64,000 nucleotides of DNA from Paracraurococcus ruber (GCF_004353985.1 NZ_SMOA01000006.1:16583-80582), one strand, 5' to 3'; numbered from the stretch's first letter, positions 1 through 9,312 are shown. The notes: generated by a model from the sequence alone, not told the origin. Program-made: numbers and translations.

Positions 1-399
1 CAGCAGCAGCATGGCATTGGCCAGCGCCGCCAGGATGGTCCCGCGGTGCCAGCCATAGGTCCGGCGGCCGGTGGGCAGGCGGCGGGTCAGCCGGGCGGCG
101 ATCCAGGCGAGCACCAGGCCGAGCACGTCGGACAGGTTGTGGCCGGCATCGGCCAGCAGGGCGAGCGAGCCGCCAAGCAGCCCCGCCGCCACCTCCAGCA
201 CCACGAAGCCGAGGTTGAGGCCGATGGCGGGGACGAAGCCGCGCTCCCCCGGCATCGGGCCGTGGTGGTGGCCGCCCGGGCCATGGTCGTGGCCCGAATG
301 GTCATGGCCGTGGTCGTGATGGCCGCTGCCCGGGCCGTCATGGTCGTGGGCATGGCGATGCGGGTGCGGCGCGCCGTGGCGGTGGGGTTGCTCGCTCAT
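1..399 (-). CDS. Cation diffusion facilitator (CDF) metal exporter, N-terminal part, cut by window edge
   Basis: Reading left from the ATG at 397-399, the frame stays open to base 1, so only the first 133 residues are visible. Residues 1-50 are histidine-rich (about 17 His, many in HDH or HHH runs), a typical cytoplasmic metal-binding extension of CDF proteins such as ZitB/CzcD. Residues 54-78 form a first membrane segment. The next segment carries the family signature ADAGHNLSD (residues 83-91), whose His and Asp help bind Zn(II) or a similar divalent ion. The family exports Zn/Co/Cd from the cytoplasm by proton antiport. It is followed on the same strand by the DUF1348 gene across a 13-base gap. 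The family call is firm; the metal is inferred. Confidence 0.9.
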   Translation of the reverse strand, partial: MSEQPHRHGAPHPHRHAHDHDGPGSGHHDHGHDHSGHDHGPGGHHHGPMPGERGFVPAIGLNLGFVVLEVAAGLLGGSLALLADAGHNLSDVLGLVLAWIAARLTRRLPTGRRTYGWHRGTILAALANAMLLL

Positions 400-412
400 G
401 CGCCGCCGCCGG

Positions 413-883
413 TCACAGCCCCAGCGCGGTCAGGCCCGGGTGGTCGGCCGGCCGCGGCCCGGGCGCCGGCCAGCGGAACAGCCGGTCCGCCTCGGCGATC
501 GGGACATCGTTGATGCTGGCATGGCGCTCGGCCATCAGCCCGTTCGCGTCGAACTGCCAATTCTCGTTCCCGTGGCTGCGGAACCAGTGCCCGCTGTCGT
601 CGTGCCATTCATAGACGAAGCGGACCGCGATCCGGTTGCCTTCCCAGGCCCAGACCTCCTTGATCAGCCGGTACTCCAGCTCCCGCGCCCATTTGCGGCG
701 GAGGAAGGCGGCGATGGCGGCGCGGCCGGCGAAGAACTCGGCGCGGTTCCGCCAGCGGCTGTCCTCGGTATAGGCCAGGGCCACGCGGTCCGGGTCGCGG
801 CTGTTCCAGGCATCCTCGGCGGCGCGTGCCTTCTGCGCCGCGGTCTCGGCAGTGAAGGGGGGCAGGGGTGGGCGGCTGCTCAT
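413..883 (-). CDS. DUF1348 family protein (SnoaL/NTF2-like fold)
   Basis: This is a 156-residue protein with no signal peptide or membrane segment. The conserved run of the DUF1348 family is recognisable: the N-terminal [20 protein letters not shown] (small polar enzyme-like NTF2 fold), then a WRNR element, a FLRRKW element and [12 protein letters not shown] near residue 95. Length matches the family, which is usually about 150 residues. The biochemical activity of these proteins is not established; the fold is a cone-shaped alpha+beta barrel that often binds a small hydrophobic ligand. It lies just upstream of the CDF exporter on the same strand, 13 bases away, so the two may be cotranscribed. 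No functional link between them is evident. Confidence 0.85.
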   Translation of the reverse strand: MSSRPPLPPFTAETAAQKARAAEDAWNSRDPDRVALAYTEDSRWRNRAEFFAGRAAIAAFLRRKWARELEYRLIKEVWAWEGNRIAVRFVYEWHDDSGHWFRSHGNENWQFDANGLMAERHASINDVPIAEADRLFRWPAPGPRPADHPGLTALGL

Positions 884-994
884 GGCCAGGGCTCCGGACG
901 GGCTGACTCGGGCGGGGACGCCCCGTGCCGTGCCTGGCCCGCCGCGATCCGCTTCCGCCGTGGATTCGGCGCGGCACGGCGGCCGGTTGCAACG

Positions 995-1025
995 AAAAAG
1001 GCCCCGGGGAAGGGTCCCCGGGGCC
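995..1025 (-). terminator. Rho-independent terminator of the Bax-inhibitor-like gene
   Basis: A perfect 10-bp inverted repeat, GGCCCCGGGG (1000-1009) and CCCCGGGGCC (1016-1025), encloses a 6-base loop. On the minus strand the stem is followed directly by five T residues (complement of the A run at 995-999). It lies 28 bases beyond the stop codon of the gene ending at 1054 and is the most classical intrinsic terminator in the window. Confidence 0.85.
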
Positions 1026-1053
1026 GGATCCGCACTGCCCGATGGGCGTCGGA

Positions 1054-1848
1054 TCAGTTGTCGGACTGCCGCACGCCAACCAGCTGCAGCAGCATCTGGA
1101 ACAGGTTGATGAAGTTCAGGTAGAGGCCGAGCGCATCCATCACGGACCGCTTGCCGGCCTCCTCCGTCCCCTCGGCATAGGCGTACTCGATGTAGTCCGC
1201 CTTGATCCGCTGGGTGTCGAACGCCGTCAGGCCGAGGAACACCACCACGCCGATCAGGCTGATGGCGAACTGCAGCGCCGAGCTGGCGAGGAAGATGTTC
1301 ACGATGCCGGCGATCAGGATGCCGATCAGCCCCATCATCATGAAGCTGCCCATCCGCGTCAGATCCGCCTTGGTCGTGTAGCCGTAGAGGCTGACCGAGG
1401 CGTACATGGCGGCGCAGATGAAGAAGGTGCTGCCGATGCTGGCGCCGGTGTAGCGGAACGCCAGGTTGCTGAGGCTGGCGCCCATGCAGACGCAGAAGGC
1501 CCAGAACAGGGCCTGCGCCGTGGTCTTGCTCAGCTTGTTGTAGCCGAAGCTGAGGACCAGCATGAAGGCCAGCGGCGACAGCGAGACGACCCAGAACAGG
1601 ATCGTCGGCTGCATGACGATGCGGCCGGACGGGGTACGGGCGGCGCTGTAGAACAGCTCCTGCAGCGCGGGCACGGTGACGACCGCCAGCGCGACGATGC
1701 CGGTCAGCAGCAGCCCCGAGGCCATCCAGTTGTAGACCCGGAGCATATACGCCCGGAGCCCGGCATCGACGGCGGCCGCGTCGGCCGTCGCGACGCGACC
1801 CCAGCCTGGCGCACCCGTCTGGTATCGATAGTCGGGTTGAAGGGCCAT
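1054..1848 (-). CDS. Bax inhibitor-1/YccA family membrane protein
   Basis: The protein has 264 residues with about seven closely spaced hydrophobic segments, the pattern of the BI-1/YccA (UPF0005/TMBIM) family. The conserved C-terminal part is clear: a segment ending [12 protein letters not shown], then the polar run [16 protein letters not shown], then the last hydrophobic helix [19 protein letters not shown]. Bacterial members are inner-membrane proteins linked to calcium leak or to modulation of FtsH proteolysis; which applies here is unknown. I start it at the ATG at 1846-1848, giving the typical N-terminus [10 protein letters not shown], because the in-frame extension to 1953 uses a non-ATG start and has an atypical sequence. 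A GGGAGG lies upstream at a slightly long spacing. The 285 bases between this start and 2133 show no gene. Confidence 0.92.
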   Translation of the reverse strand: MALQPDYRYQTGAPGWGRVATADAAAVDAGLRAYMLRVYNWMASGLLLTGIVALAVVTVPALQELFYSAARTPSGRIVMQPTILFWVVSLSPLAFMLVLSFGYNKLSKTTAQALFWAFCVCMGASLSNLAFRYTGASIGSTFFICAAMYASVSLYGYTTKADLTRMGSFMMMGLIGILIAGIVNIFLASSALQFAISLIGVVVFLGLTAFDTQRIKADYIEYAYAEGTEEAGKRSVMDALGLYLNFINLFQMLLQLVGVRQSDN

Positions 1849-2133
1849 AGGTGTCTCGAACCTCCCAAAGGGGGTGATCCCCGCGGTGTCCATATTATGG
1901 AGGGTTTGTAATCCTGCGCAATGGGAATCCGTGCGCCGGATTGCCGTAACCACGCCGGCGGGCGGGGGCCGCCAACAGCCGTGATGTAGTGTGGCGTGGT
2001 TGCCGTTTCATGTCACGAAGGGTGACCAGCGCGCGGACGATCAGCGGCCGCGGGCGGTGCCCATGCCCGGCACGGTCGGCGACCGGCGAATCCCGGCGCG
2101 CAAGCCCGCGGCCGGACGCCGCGGGCCCTGGGC

Positions 2134-4707
2134 TCACTCGTTCCGCAGCAGCGGGCCCGGCCGGGCCCGCAGCGCCAGCGCGGTGCCGACCTGGCCGCAG
2201 AGCAGCGTCAGCGCCGCGCAGCCCAGGATGGTGGCGGCCAGCGTACCCGGCAGCAGCACCCATTCCGCCCGCATGACCAGCGCGACCACCGCCCAGGAGG
2301 CCAGGCTGCCCATCACGGCCGCCAGCGTCCCGGCAACCAGGCCGATCAGGGCATATTCCACCAGCCAGGCGGCCCGGATCTGCGCCCTGGTCGCGCCGAC
2401 CGTCTTGAGGATGACGGCGTCCCGCACCCGCTGCCGCTGGCCGGCCGCCACGGCGCCGGCCAGCACCAGGGCGCCGGCCAGCAGGGTCAGGCTGCCGGTG
2501 GCGGTCAGGGCGGTGCCGACCCGCCCCAGGATGCCCGCCACCGCCTCCAGCGCATCCCGCACCCGGATGCCGGAGCTGTTGGGGAAGGCGTCGGTCAGGG
2601 CCCGCAGCACCGCGGCATCCTGCGCCGCATCGCCCCGGACGGTGGCGATGTGGGTGTGCGGCGCCGCCTCCAGCAGGCCGGGGGAGGCGATGAGGGTGAA
2701 GTTCATGCCCAGCCCCCGCCAGTCCACCGCGCGCAGGTTGGCGATGCGCAGGTCGATGTCGCGCCCCAGCACGTTCACCGTGATCACGTCGCCGATGCCC
2801 ACCCCCCAGCCGCGGGCGATGGCGGCATCGAAGGACAGCAGCGGGTCGCCGCGGTAGTCGGGCGCCCACCATTGTCCCGCGACCAGCCTCGAACCCTCGG
2901 GCGGCGTCGCGGCATAGGTCAGGCCGCGGTCGCCGCGCAGTGCCCAGGCGGTCTCCTCGGTCACCTGCGCCCGCTCCGCCGGCACTCCTTTCACCGCGAC
3001 CACCCGGGCACGGAGGCTCGGGACCCGCTTGACCTCCGTCACCCCCGGCAGGCCGAGCGCCACCTGGTCGAAGCGCTGCGCCTGGTCCGACTGGATGTCG
3101 ATGAAGAAGAAATTGGGGGCGCGGCCGGGCATCTCGGCCGCCAATTGCCGGCGCAGATTGCCCTCGATCTGGGCGATGGCGGCCAGGGTGGTCAGGCCGA
3201 TGCCGAGGGAGACGACCAGCAGCGCCGCCGGCGCCCCCGGCCGGTGCAGGTTGGCGAGGCCGAGGCGGAGCGCCGGCCGCCGCAGATGCGCCAGCCGCCG
3301 GGCAAGGGCCGCCAGCCCCCAGGCGCCGCCGCGGAACAACAGCAGCGCGGCGATGGCGGCGCCGCAGAAGCCCAGGGCGAAGCGCGGGTCGCCGGAGGTC
3401 AGCACGATCAGCCCGATGAGGGCGAGGGCGGCCAGCGCATTCAGCGCCAGCACGCCCCAGCCGGGCCTGGCGCCGGCCGGCTGCACCGCATCCCGGAACA
3501 GCGCGGCGCCGGAGATGCGGGCGGCACGGCCGAGCGGCCAGAGCGCGAAGGCGAGCGCCGTCAGCAGCCCGTAGAGCGCCGCCAGCGCCAGCGGCGCCGG
3601 ATAGGGCGCCAGCCGCGGCGGCACGGGCAGCGAGCCCGACAGGGCCTGCGCCGCCGCCCAGGTCAGCCCATACCCGGCCAGCAGCCCGAGGCCGATGCCG
3701 AGGCCGGCCAGCGCCAGCACCTGCAGCAGGTAGGTCAGGAAGATGGTGGAGGCCGGGGCGCCCAGGCAGCGCAGCGTGGCGATGGACCGCGCCCGGGCGT
3801 CCAGCCAGCCGCGCACCCCGGTCGCCACGCCGATGCCGCCGACCAGCAGGGCGGTGAGGCCGGCCAGGATCAGGAAGGATGCGGCGCGGTCGAGGAAGCG
3901 GTTCACCCCCGGCTCCGCCTGGTCGGCGGTGCGGATGCGCCAGCCCTCCTGGGCGAAGTCGCGCCGCAGGTCGGCGGCGAAGCGGGCGCGCGGCGTCCCC
4001 TCCGGCAGCCGGACCCGCAGGTCATGGTTCACCAGCGCCCCGGGCTGCAGCAGCCGGGTGCGGTCGAGCATGGCCCGCGTGATCAGGGCGCGCGGGCCGA
4101 ACAAGGCAGGGGTGGTGGCCTTGTCCGGTTCCGCCACCACCCGGGCGGCGACGCGGAACTCCGCCTCGCCGATCCGGACCCGGTCGCCGATGGCCAGCCC
4201 CAGCCGCTCGATCACCAGCGGGTCCAGCGCGACGCGCGGCAGGTTCAGCGCCGCCTCCTCGGCCGGGCTGCCCTGCAGGATGGGAACGGCATTCGCCTCC
4301 TGCGCCGTCGCCAGCGGCCCGGGCGGGTCGAGATCGAGCGCGCCATAGAGCGGGTAGGGCCCGTCCACCGCCTTCACCTCCACCAGCATCCGCTCGCCGG
4401 AGGGGGCGACCAGCATGGAGCGGAGGGTGACGACCTCGGAGACGCGGCCGCCGCGGGCCTCGACCAGGGCGCGGGCCTCGGGCGGCATCGGGCGGTTGCC
4501 GCTGCGCACCTCCACATCGCCGCCCAGGATCCGGGCGCCATCGGCGGCCAGCCCTGCCTCGATCGCCGCGCGCAGGGTGCCGACCGCGGCGATGGCGGCG
4601 ACGCCCAGCGCCAGGCAGGCAAGGACGATGCGAAGCGAGCGGATGCCGCCGCGCAGCTCCCGCCGTGCCAGGCGGAGGCCGAGGAGAAGCTGGCCGAGGG
4701 GGCCCAA
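2134..4707 (-). CDS. FtsX-family ABC transporter permease (YbbP/LolC-like, large form)
   Basis: About 857 residues. The protein has an N-terminal membrane helix after LARRELRGGIRSLRI, a long periplasmic domain, a central block of helices, a second periplasmic domain, and a C-terminal FtsX block with the signature LKTVGATRAQIRAAWLVEY. This doubled FtsX architecture is that of the YbbP-type permeases, which pair with a YbbA/LolD-like ATPase and act on lipoproteins, lipids or toxins at the membrane. No ATPase gene adjoins it here. The open frame reaches 4824, but its first 39 codons read poorly and overlap the divergent terC start. I therefore prefer the TTG at 4705-4707, preceded by GGAG at 9-base spacing. 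Start uncertain, family firm. Confidence 0.85.
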   Translation of the reverse strand: MGPLGQLLLGLRLARRELRGGIRSLRIVLACLALGVAAIAAVGTLRAAIEAGLAADGARILGGDVEVRSGNRPMPPEARALVEARGGRVSEVVTLRSMLVAPSGERMLVEVKAVDGPYPLYGALDLDPPGPLATAQEANAVPILQGSPAEEAALNLPRVALDPLVIERLGLAIGDRVRIGEAEFRVAARVVAEPDKATTPALFGPRALITRAMLDRTRLLQPGALVNHDLRVRLPEGTPRARFAADLRRDFAQEGWRIRTADQAEPGVNRFLDRAASFLILAGLTALLVGGIGVATGVRGWLDARARSIATLRCLGAPASTIFLTYLLQVLALAGLGIGLGLLAGYGLTWAAAQALSGSLPVPPRLAPYPAPLALAALYGLLTALAFALWPLGRAARISGAALFRDAVQPAGARPGWGVLALNALAALALIGLIVLTSGDPRFALGFCGAAIAALLLFRGGAWGLAALARRLAHLRRPALRLGLANLHRPGAPAALLVVSLGIGLTTLAAIAQIEGNLRRQLAAEMPGRAPNFFFIDIQSDQAQRFDQVALGLPGVTEVKRVPSLRARVVAVKGVPAERAQVTEETAWALRGDRGLTYAATPPEGSRLVAGQWWAPDYRGDPLLSFDAAIARGWGVGIGDVITVNVLGRDIDLRIANLRAVDWRGLGMNFTLIASPGLLEAAPHTHIATVRGDAAQDAAVLRALTDAFPNSSGIRVRDALEAVAGILGRVGTALTATGSLTLLAGALVLAGAVAAGQRQRVRDAVILKTVGATRAQIRAAWLVEYALIGLVAGTLAAVMGSLASWAVVALVMRAEWVLLPGTLAATILGCAALTLLCGQVGTALALRARPGPLLRNE

Positions 4708-4823
4708 GGGCGGGAACTCCGTCAGGACTGCTGTCGCAGTTGGGGCGCCGCGAAGCCGTTCCAAGCCCGGCAACGCGCGGCGTTGCGCCGCGTTACGCGG
4801 CGGAAAGCCGGGACATAGTTGCA

Positions 4824-5636
4824 ATGGACGCCGAACTCGCCGTCGCCCTCTTCGCCCTGATCGGGATGGAGGTGGTGCTGGGCATCGACAACCTGGTCTT
4901 CATCGCGATCCTGTCGAACCGACTGCCGGAGCACCAGCGGGTGAGCGCGCGACGCATCGGCCTCGGCCTGGCGGTGCTGATGCGCTTCGCCATGCTGGCC
5001 GGCACCACCTGGCTGCTGACCCTGACCCGGCCGCTGTTCACGGTCGCGGGCATGGAGATCTCCGGCAAGGACCTGATCCTGCTGGCGGGCGGGCTGTTCC
5101 TGATCGGCAAGGCGGTGATGGAGATCCACCACCGGGTGGACCCCGAGAGCCAGGCCGACACCCAGGCCGCGAATGCCGCGACGGCGCTGTTCTGGCCCAG
5201 CGTCTTCCAGATCCTGCTGCTCGACATGGTCTTCTCGGTGGACAGCATCCTGGCGGCGGTGGCGCTGACCCGGGAATTCTGGGTGATCGCCACGGCCATC
5301 GTCGTCTCCGTCCTGGCCATGCTGCTGTCCATGGATGCCCTGTCCCGCTTCATGGAGCGCAACCCCACCGTGGTGATGCTGGCCCTTGCCTTCCTGGTGA
5401 TGATCGGGATGGTGCTGGTGGCGGAAGGGCTGGGCTTCCATGTCCCGAAGGGCTTCGTCTATGTCGCCATGGCCTTCGCCGCGGCGGTGGAGGGGCTGAA
5501 CCTGCTGGCCAAGCGGGCCGGCCGCCGGCGCCGCGCGGCGGCCCAGGCCGCCGGGGCGGATGCCGCCTCCCGCCCGGCCGGCGCCAGCATGGTCCAGCCG
5601 GGCGCGACCCAGGCCGGGGCGCCGCAGCAGGGCTGA
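4824..5636 (+). CDS. TerC family integral membrane protein
   Basis: A 270-residue protein with seven predicted membrane segments. It begins with the TerC hallmark GMEVVLGIDNLVFIAIL (residues about 11-27). The second half repeats the motif as MVFSVDSILAAVAL, placing acidic residues in two membrane helices. The family was named for tellurite resistance; members have been linked to manganese export and metal loading of exported proteins, so a metal transport role is likely but not shown by sequence. The final 40 residues are a low-complexity Ala/Gly/Gln tail. It is transcribed divergently from the FtsX permease, with starts about 115 bases apart. The 266 bases after its stop, up to the convergent dehydrogenase, contain no gene I can support. 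Confidence 0.92.
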   Translation: MDAELAVALFALIGMEVVLGIDNLVFIAILSNRLPEHQRVSARRIGLGLAVLMRFAMLAGTTWLLTLTRPLFTVAGMEISGKDLILLAGGLFLIGKAVMEIHHRVDPESQADTQAANAATALFWPSVFQILLLDMVFSVDSILAAVALTREFWVIATAIVVSVLAMLLSMDALSRFMERNPTVVMLALAFLVMIGMVLVAEGLGFHVPKGFVYVAMAFAAAVEGLNLLAKRAGRRRRAAAQAAGADAASRPAGASMVQPGATQAGAPQQG

Positions 5637-5902
5637 GCGGCGGCCCAAGCGGCGGTCCGGCGGGGGCCCTGCTGACCTTCCTCCGTGCCGGGCCTTGGCC
5701 GCGGGCGGCGTAGGGGACGGACCAGCAGCGTCCTTGGCCGCCGACCTGACCGGCGGGCTGCGGCGACAGGCGCCGCCCACCCCGGGACCGGCTGCCGCGA
5801 CATGCGCCCGCGGCCGGGCGTCGCCCGGCCCCGGCCTTTCCCCACGGGCGCATAGCCTCCCCGGGGCCGGTGGCGGCCCGCGTCGCGTCGGGGCAGGCCG
5901 CG

Positions 5903-6718
5903 CTACCCCACCCGCGGCAGCATCTTCCCCTTGGCCGGCGCCGCCCGGAACAGCGCCGCCCGCAGGCCGGGCGGCAGCGCGCCGGCCAGCCGCGCCGCCA
6001 GATAGACCGGTAGCGGATAGGCGATCCGCAGCCGCCCGGCGGCGATCCCGTCCAGGCTGCGCCGCGCCGCCGCCTCCGGCTCCATCAGCAGCGGCATCGG
6101 GAAGGCATTCGCCGCCGTCATCGGCGTGCGGATATAGCCGGGGCAGACCGCGTGCAGCCGGATGCCCCGCTGCCGTTCGGTGGCGTCCAGCGCCTCCGCC
6201 CAGCGCTGCACCGCCGACTTGCTGGCGCAATAGGCCGGCGCCCCCGGCACCGCGACGAAGGCGGCGATGGAAGCGAGGACGGCGATGCGCCCGCGCACCC
6301 CGTCCGGGCCGGGCTCCTGCCCGGCCATGGCGGCGATGGCGGGCAGGGCGGTGTTCAGCACCCCCGTCACATTGGTCTCGAAGATGGCACGGGCCTGGTC
6401 GGCGGGTTCCGTGCTGCCGCCGGTGCCGGCCGAGACGCCGGCATTGGCGATGACCAGGTCGAGCCGCCCCGCCCCGCCGATCCAGCCCGCCATCGCCGCC
6501 TGGTCCCGTACATCGACGGCGCGCGGGTGCGCCTCGGCCCCCGCTTCGGCGCAGGCGGCGGCGGTTTCCGCCAGCCGCCCGGCATCCCGGCCGCCCAGAT
6601 GCAGCGTCACCCTCGGCGCGGCGCAGGCCAGGGCCAGGGCACGCCCGATGCCGGAGGAGGCGCCGGTGACCAGCACATGCCGCCAGGGATAGCGCCCGGC
6701 CCTCACCATCGCTTGCAT
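5903..6718 (-). CDS. Short-chain dehydrogenase/reductase (SDR), classical type
   Basis: A 271-residue Rossmann-fold oxidoreductase using NAD(P)H. The cofactor motif TGASSGIG is at residues 18-25, the ANAG motif at 91-94, and the catalytic triad is S150, Y163 and K167 (YCASK). The C-terminus is longer than the minimal classical SDR and contains a hydrophobic PVYLAARLAGALPPG stretch, as in SDRs that act on lipophilic or membrane-bound substrates. The substrate cannot be told. The ATG at 6716-6718 was chosen because the frame upstream runs into the yicC promoter region and is unlike SDR sequence; GAAGGGGG lies just upstream. It is divergent from yicC, with 31 bases between the starts. Confidence 0.92.
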   Translation of the reverse strand: MQAMVRAGRYPWRHVLVTGASSGIGRALALACAAPRVTLHLGGRDAGRLAETAAACAEAGAEAHPRAVDVRDQAAMAGWIGGAGRLDLVIANAGVSAGTGGSTEPADQARAIFETNVTGVLNTALPAIAAMAGQEPGPDGVRGRIAVLASIAAFVAVPGAPAYCASKSAVQRWAEALDATERQRGIRLHAVCPGYIRTPMTAANAFPMPLLMEPEAAARRSLDGIAAGRLRIAYPLPVYLAARLAGALPPGLRAALFRAAPAKGKMLPRVG

Positions 6719-6749
6719 CCGGCCCCCTTCGGCGGGACAAACCGCCCCG

Positions 6750-7649
6750 ATGGGCACCCTTATGAGCATGACCGGCTTCGCGCGCGAGAGCGGCACGCTG
6801 CCGGACGGCACCGCCTTCGCCTGGGAACTCCGCAGCGTGAACGGCCGCGGCCTGGACTTGCGGCTGCGGCTGCCGAATGGCCAGGACGCGCTGGAACCCG
6901 CGCTGCGGGACGCGACGGCGAAGCGCCTGAAGCGCGGCAACGTCTCCGCCAACCTGACCCTGGCGCGGGCGGAGCGGCCGAGGCTGGCGGCGGACCCGGC
7001 GGCGCTGGACCAGGCACTGGCCCTGGCGCTGGACCTGGCCAAGCGCATCCCCGGCGCCGCGCCGCCGCGGCCGGAGGCGCTGCTGGCCCTGCCCGGCGTG
7101 CTGCGGGCCGAGCAGGCGGAGCCGGACGAGGCGCAGGAGGCGGCGAAGCGCACCGCGCTGGCCGCCGCCTATGACCAGGCGCTGGCCGGCCTGGCCGCCG
7201 CCCGCGCGGCCGAGGGCGCCAGGCTGCAGGCCATCCTGGCATCCCTGCTGGAGGAGATCGCCGCCCTGCGGGACGCCGCCGCCACGGAGGCCGCCGGCCA
7301 GCCGGAGGCGCAGCGCAGCCGCCTGCTGGACCAGCTTTCGGCCCTGCTGGGGGAGGCCGGTCCGGCCCGCATCCCGCCCGAGCGCCTGGCGCAGGAGGTG
7401 GCGCTGCTGGCGCAGAAATCCGACGTGCGGGAAGAGCTGGACAGGCTTTCGGCACATATCGAGGCTGCCCGCGCCCTGCTCGCGGCCGGGGAGGGTGCCG
7501 GCCGCAAGCTGGACTTCTTGGTGCAGGAATTCGTTCGGGAGGCGAACACGCTCTGCTCGAAGTCGGCCTCCGTCCCGCTGACGCGGATCGGGCTGGACCT
7601 GAAGGCGGCCATCGAGCGGCTGCGGGAGCAGGCGGCCAATGTCGAGTGA
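6750..7649 (+). CDS. yicC: YicC family endoribonuclease
   Basis: A 299-residue protein of the YicC/YloC family. It opens with the family hallmark SMTGFARESG and continues with WELRSVNGRGLDLRLRLP. The C-terminal domain carries RKLDFLVQEFVREANTLCSKS, the conserved block of DUF1732. E. coli YicC is an endoribonuclease implicated in small-RNA turnover. Two ATGs are possible, at 6750 and 6762; the first gives a leader length like other members. The stop overlaps the start of gmk by 11 bases, so yicC-gmk is a translationally coupled pair, an order found in many proteobacteria. Confidence 0.94.
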   Translation: MGTLMSMTGFARESGTLPDGTAFAWELRSVNGRGLDLRLRLPNGQDALEPALRDATAKRLKRGNVSANLTLARAERPRLAADPAALDQALALALDLAKRIPGAAPPRPEALLALPGVLRAEQAEPDEAQEAAKRTALAAAYDQALAGLAAARAAEGARLQAILASLLEEIAALRDAAATEAAGQPEAQRSRLLDQLSALLGEAGPARIPPERLAQEVALLAQKSDVREELDRLSAHIEAARALLAAGEGAGRKLDFLVQEFVREANTLCSKSASVPLTRIGLDLKAAIERLREQAANVE

Positions 7650-8313
7650 CGGGCCGGGAGGCCGGAGCGTGAGCCGGACGGTGTCCCCTGTCGCCACCCG
7701 GCGAGGCATCTGCCTCGTCCTCGCCTCCGCGCCGGGCGGCGGCAAGACCAGCGTCTCCCGCGCCCTGCTGGAGAGCGAGCCGGCGCTGTCCCTGTCGGTC
7801 AGCGCCACCACCCGGGCGCCACGGCCCGGGGAGCAGGAGGGGGTGCACTATTTCTTCCGCACGCCCGGCGAGTTCGCCGAGGGCGTCGCCGCCGGGGAGT
7901 TCCTGGAACATGCCAGCTTCCTCGGCCGCAGCTACGGCACCCCGCGGGCGCCCGTGGAACAGGCCCTGGCCGAGGGGCGGGATGTGCTGTTCGACATCGA
8001 ATGGCAGGGCCACCGGCAGCTCAAGGCGGCGATGCCGCAGGACGTCGTCGGCATCTTCCTGCTGCCGCCGAGCCTGACGGAGCTGGAACGCCGGCTGCGC
8101 GGCCGCGGCCAGGATGCGGAGGAGGAGATCGCCCGCCGCATGGTCGCCGCGCGGACCGAGATGGAGCACTGGCACGAATTCGACCATGTGCTGGTGAACG
8201 AGGAGTTCGCCGCGACCGTCGCCGCGGTGCGCGCCGTGCTGCACGCCGCCCGCACCCACCGCACCCGGCAGCCCTGGCTGGAAGGCTTCGTCGCCGGCCT
8301 GCTGCGGGGCTGA
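7639..8313 (+). CDS. gmk: Guanylate kinase
   Basis: Catalyses GMP + ATP to GDP + ADP in purine nucleotide recycling. The 224 residues include an approximately 20-residue N-terminal extension before the core. The P-loop is SAPGGGKT (residues 30-37), a small variant of the usual SPSGAGKT. The GMP-binding region follows: SVSATTRAPRPGEQEGVHYFF, then FLEHASFLGRSYGTPRAPVE, the DVLFDIEWQG motif (usually DIDWQG, here with Glu), and the LID region with ELERRLRGRGQDAEEEIARRM. All main catalytic positions look intact, so I call it functional. It is coupled to yicC by an 11-base overlap. Confidence 0.96.
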   Translation: MSSDGPGGRSVSRTVSPVATRRGICLVLASAPGGGKTSVSRALLESEPALSLSVSATTRAPRPGEQEGVHYFFRTPGEFAEGVAAGEFLEHASFLGRSYGTPRAPVEQALAEGRDVLFDIEWQGHRQLKAAMPQDVVGIFLLPPSLTELERRLRGRGQDAEEEIARRMVAARTEMEHWHEFDHVLVNEEFAATVAAVRAVLHAARTHRTRQPWLEGFVAGLLRG

Positions 8314-8387
8314 GGCCGGGCCGGCAGGTCGGTCGTCCGAACCGGGGGGCTAGCCCGACCGCAAGGCGCATCCTAGCATCCGTGCAA

Positions 8388-8401
8388 GCCCCCGCGGGGG
8401 C
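8388..8401. repeat. 14-bp perfect palindrome in the leader of the molybdenum hydroxylase operon
   Basis: GCCCCCGCGGGGGC reads the same on both strands and sits 24 bases before the ATG at 8426. No T-run follows, so it is not a standard terminator. It could be a gmk-distal hairpin or an operator-like site; the sequence alone does not decide. Confidence 0.4.
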
Positions 8402-8425
8402 ACGGGAACGATCTGGGAATCAGCC

Positions 8426-9295
8426 ATGACGGACGTCCGATACCTGGCGCCTCGCACGCTGGAGGAGGCGGTGAGCGCCTTCGCCGCGGCGCAGGGCGCA
8501 GCCCGCATCCTGGCGGGCGGCACCGACCTTCTGGTGCAGATGCGCAACGGCATCCTGAAGCCGGGCGTGATCGTGGACATCAAGAAGATCGCCGAGATGA
8601 CCGAGATCGCGGACCTGCCCGATGGCGGCTTCCGCATCGGCGCGGCGGTCAGCGGCGCGGCGATGGCCGAGCATCCGCGCTTCGGCAAGGCCTGGCCCGG
8701 CGTGCTGGAGGCGGTGAACCTCATCGGCTCCAAGCAGGTGCAGGGCCGCTGCTCGCCGGGCGGCAATCTCTGCCACGGGTCGCCCGCCGCCGACAGCGTG
8801 CCGGCCATGGTCGCCGCCGGCGCCGTCGTCACCCTCCAGGGCCCGCAGGGCCGGCGGGAGATCCCGGTGGAGCAGGTGCCGGCCGGGCCGGGCCGCACCA
8901 CCCTGGCGCCGGGCGAGATCCTGGTCAGCTTCACCCTGACCGCCCGCCCGGCCGGTGCCGGCGATGCCTATCTGCGCATGATCCCGCGGACCGAGATGGA
9001 CATCGCGGTGGTCGGATGCGGGGTGAACCTGACGATGCAGGGCGGCATCGTGACCGCGGCGCGCGTCGCGCTCGGCGCCGTCGCGCCCACCGTGCGGCTG
9101 GTCGAGGATGCCGGGAAGGCGCTGCTCGGCACCCGGCTGGAGGATGCGGCGCTGGAGGCGGCGGCGGCCGCCTGCCGCGCCGCCTGCAAGCCCATCGACG
9201 ACAAGCGCGGCACCATCGCCTACCGCACCAGGGTCGCCGGCGTGCTGCTGAAGCGCACCGCCGCCGTCGCGGCCCAGCGCGCCCAGGGGAACTGA
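8426..9295 (+). CDS. Molybdenum hydroxylase (xanthine dehydrogenase family), FAD-binding medium subunit
   Basis: This 289-residue subunit carries the FAD that passes electrons from the 2Fe-2S protein to the final acceptor. The vanillyl-alcohol-oxidase-type FAD fold is shown by ILAGGTDLLVQMRNG (residues 28-42) and GRCSPGGNLCHGSPAADSVP near residue 108-127. The C-terminal CO-dehydrogenase-flavoprotein-like domain contains GAVAPTVRLVEDAGKALLGT. It is first of three genes in the order medium, small, large (as in coxMSL), with 17 bases to the next start. The substrate (an aldehyde, aromatic CoA ester or N-heterocycle) cannot be assigned. No accessory cofactor-insertion gene is adjacent. Confidence 0.92.
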   Translation: MTDVRYLAPRTLEEAVSAFAAAQGAARILAGGTDLLVQMRNGILKPGVIVDIKKIAEMTEIADLPDGGFRIGAAVSGAAMAEHPRFGKAWPGVLEAVNLIGSKQVQGRCSPGGNLCHGSPAADSVPAMVAAGAVVTLQGPQGRREIPVEQVPAGPGRTTLAPGEILVSFTLTARPAGAGDAYLRMIPRTEMDIAVVGCGVNLTMQGGIVTAARVALGAVAPTVRLVEDAGKALLGTRLEDAALEAAAAACRAACKPIDDKRGTIAYRTRVAGVLLKRTAAVAAQRAQGN

Positions 9296-9312
9296 GGGGG
9301 AAGCCGAACGCC

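Noticed and set aside
1895..2872. Minus-strand frame overlapping the end of the FtsX permease
   Set aside because: Out-of-frame shadow rich in Arg/Gly/Ala; the permease motif LKTVGATRAQI lies in another frame.
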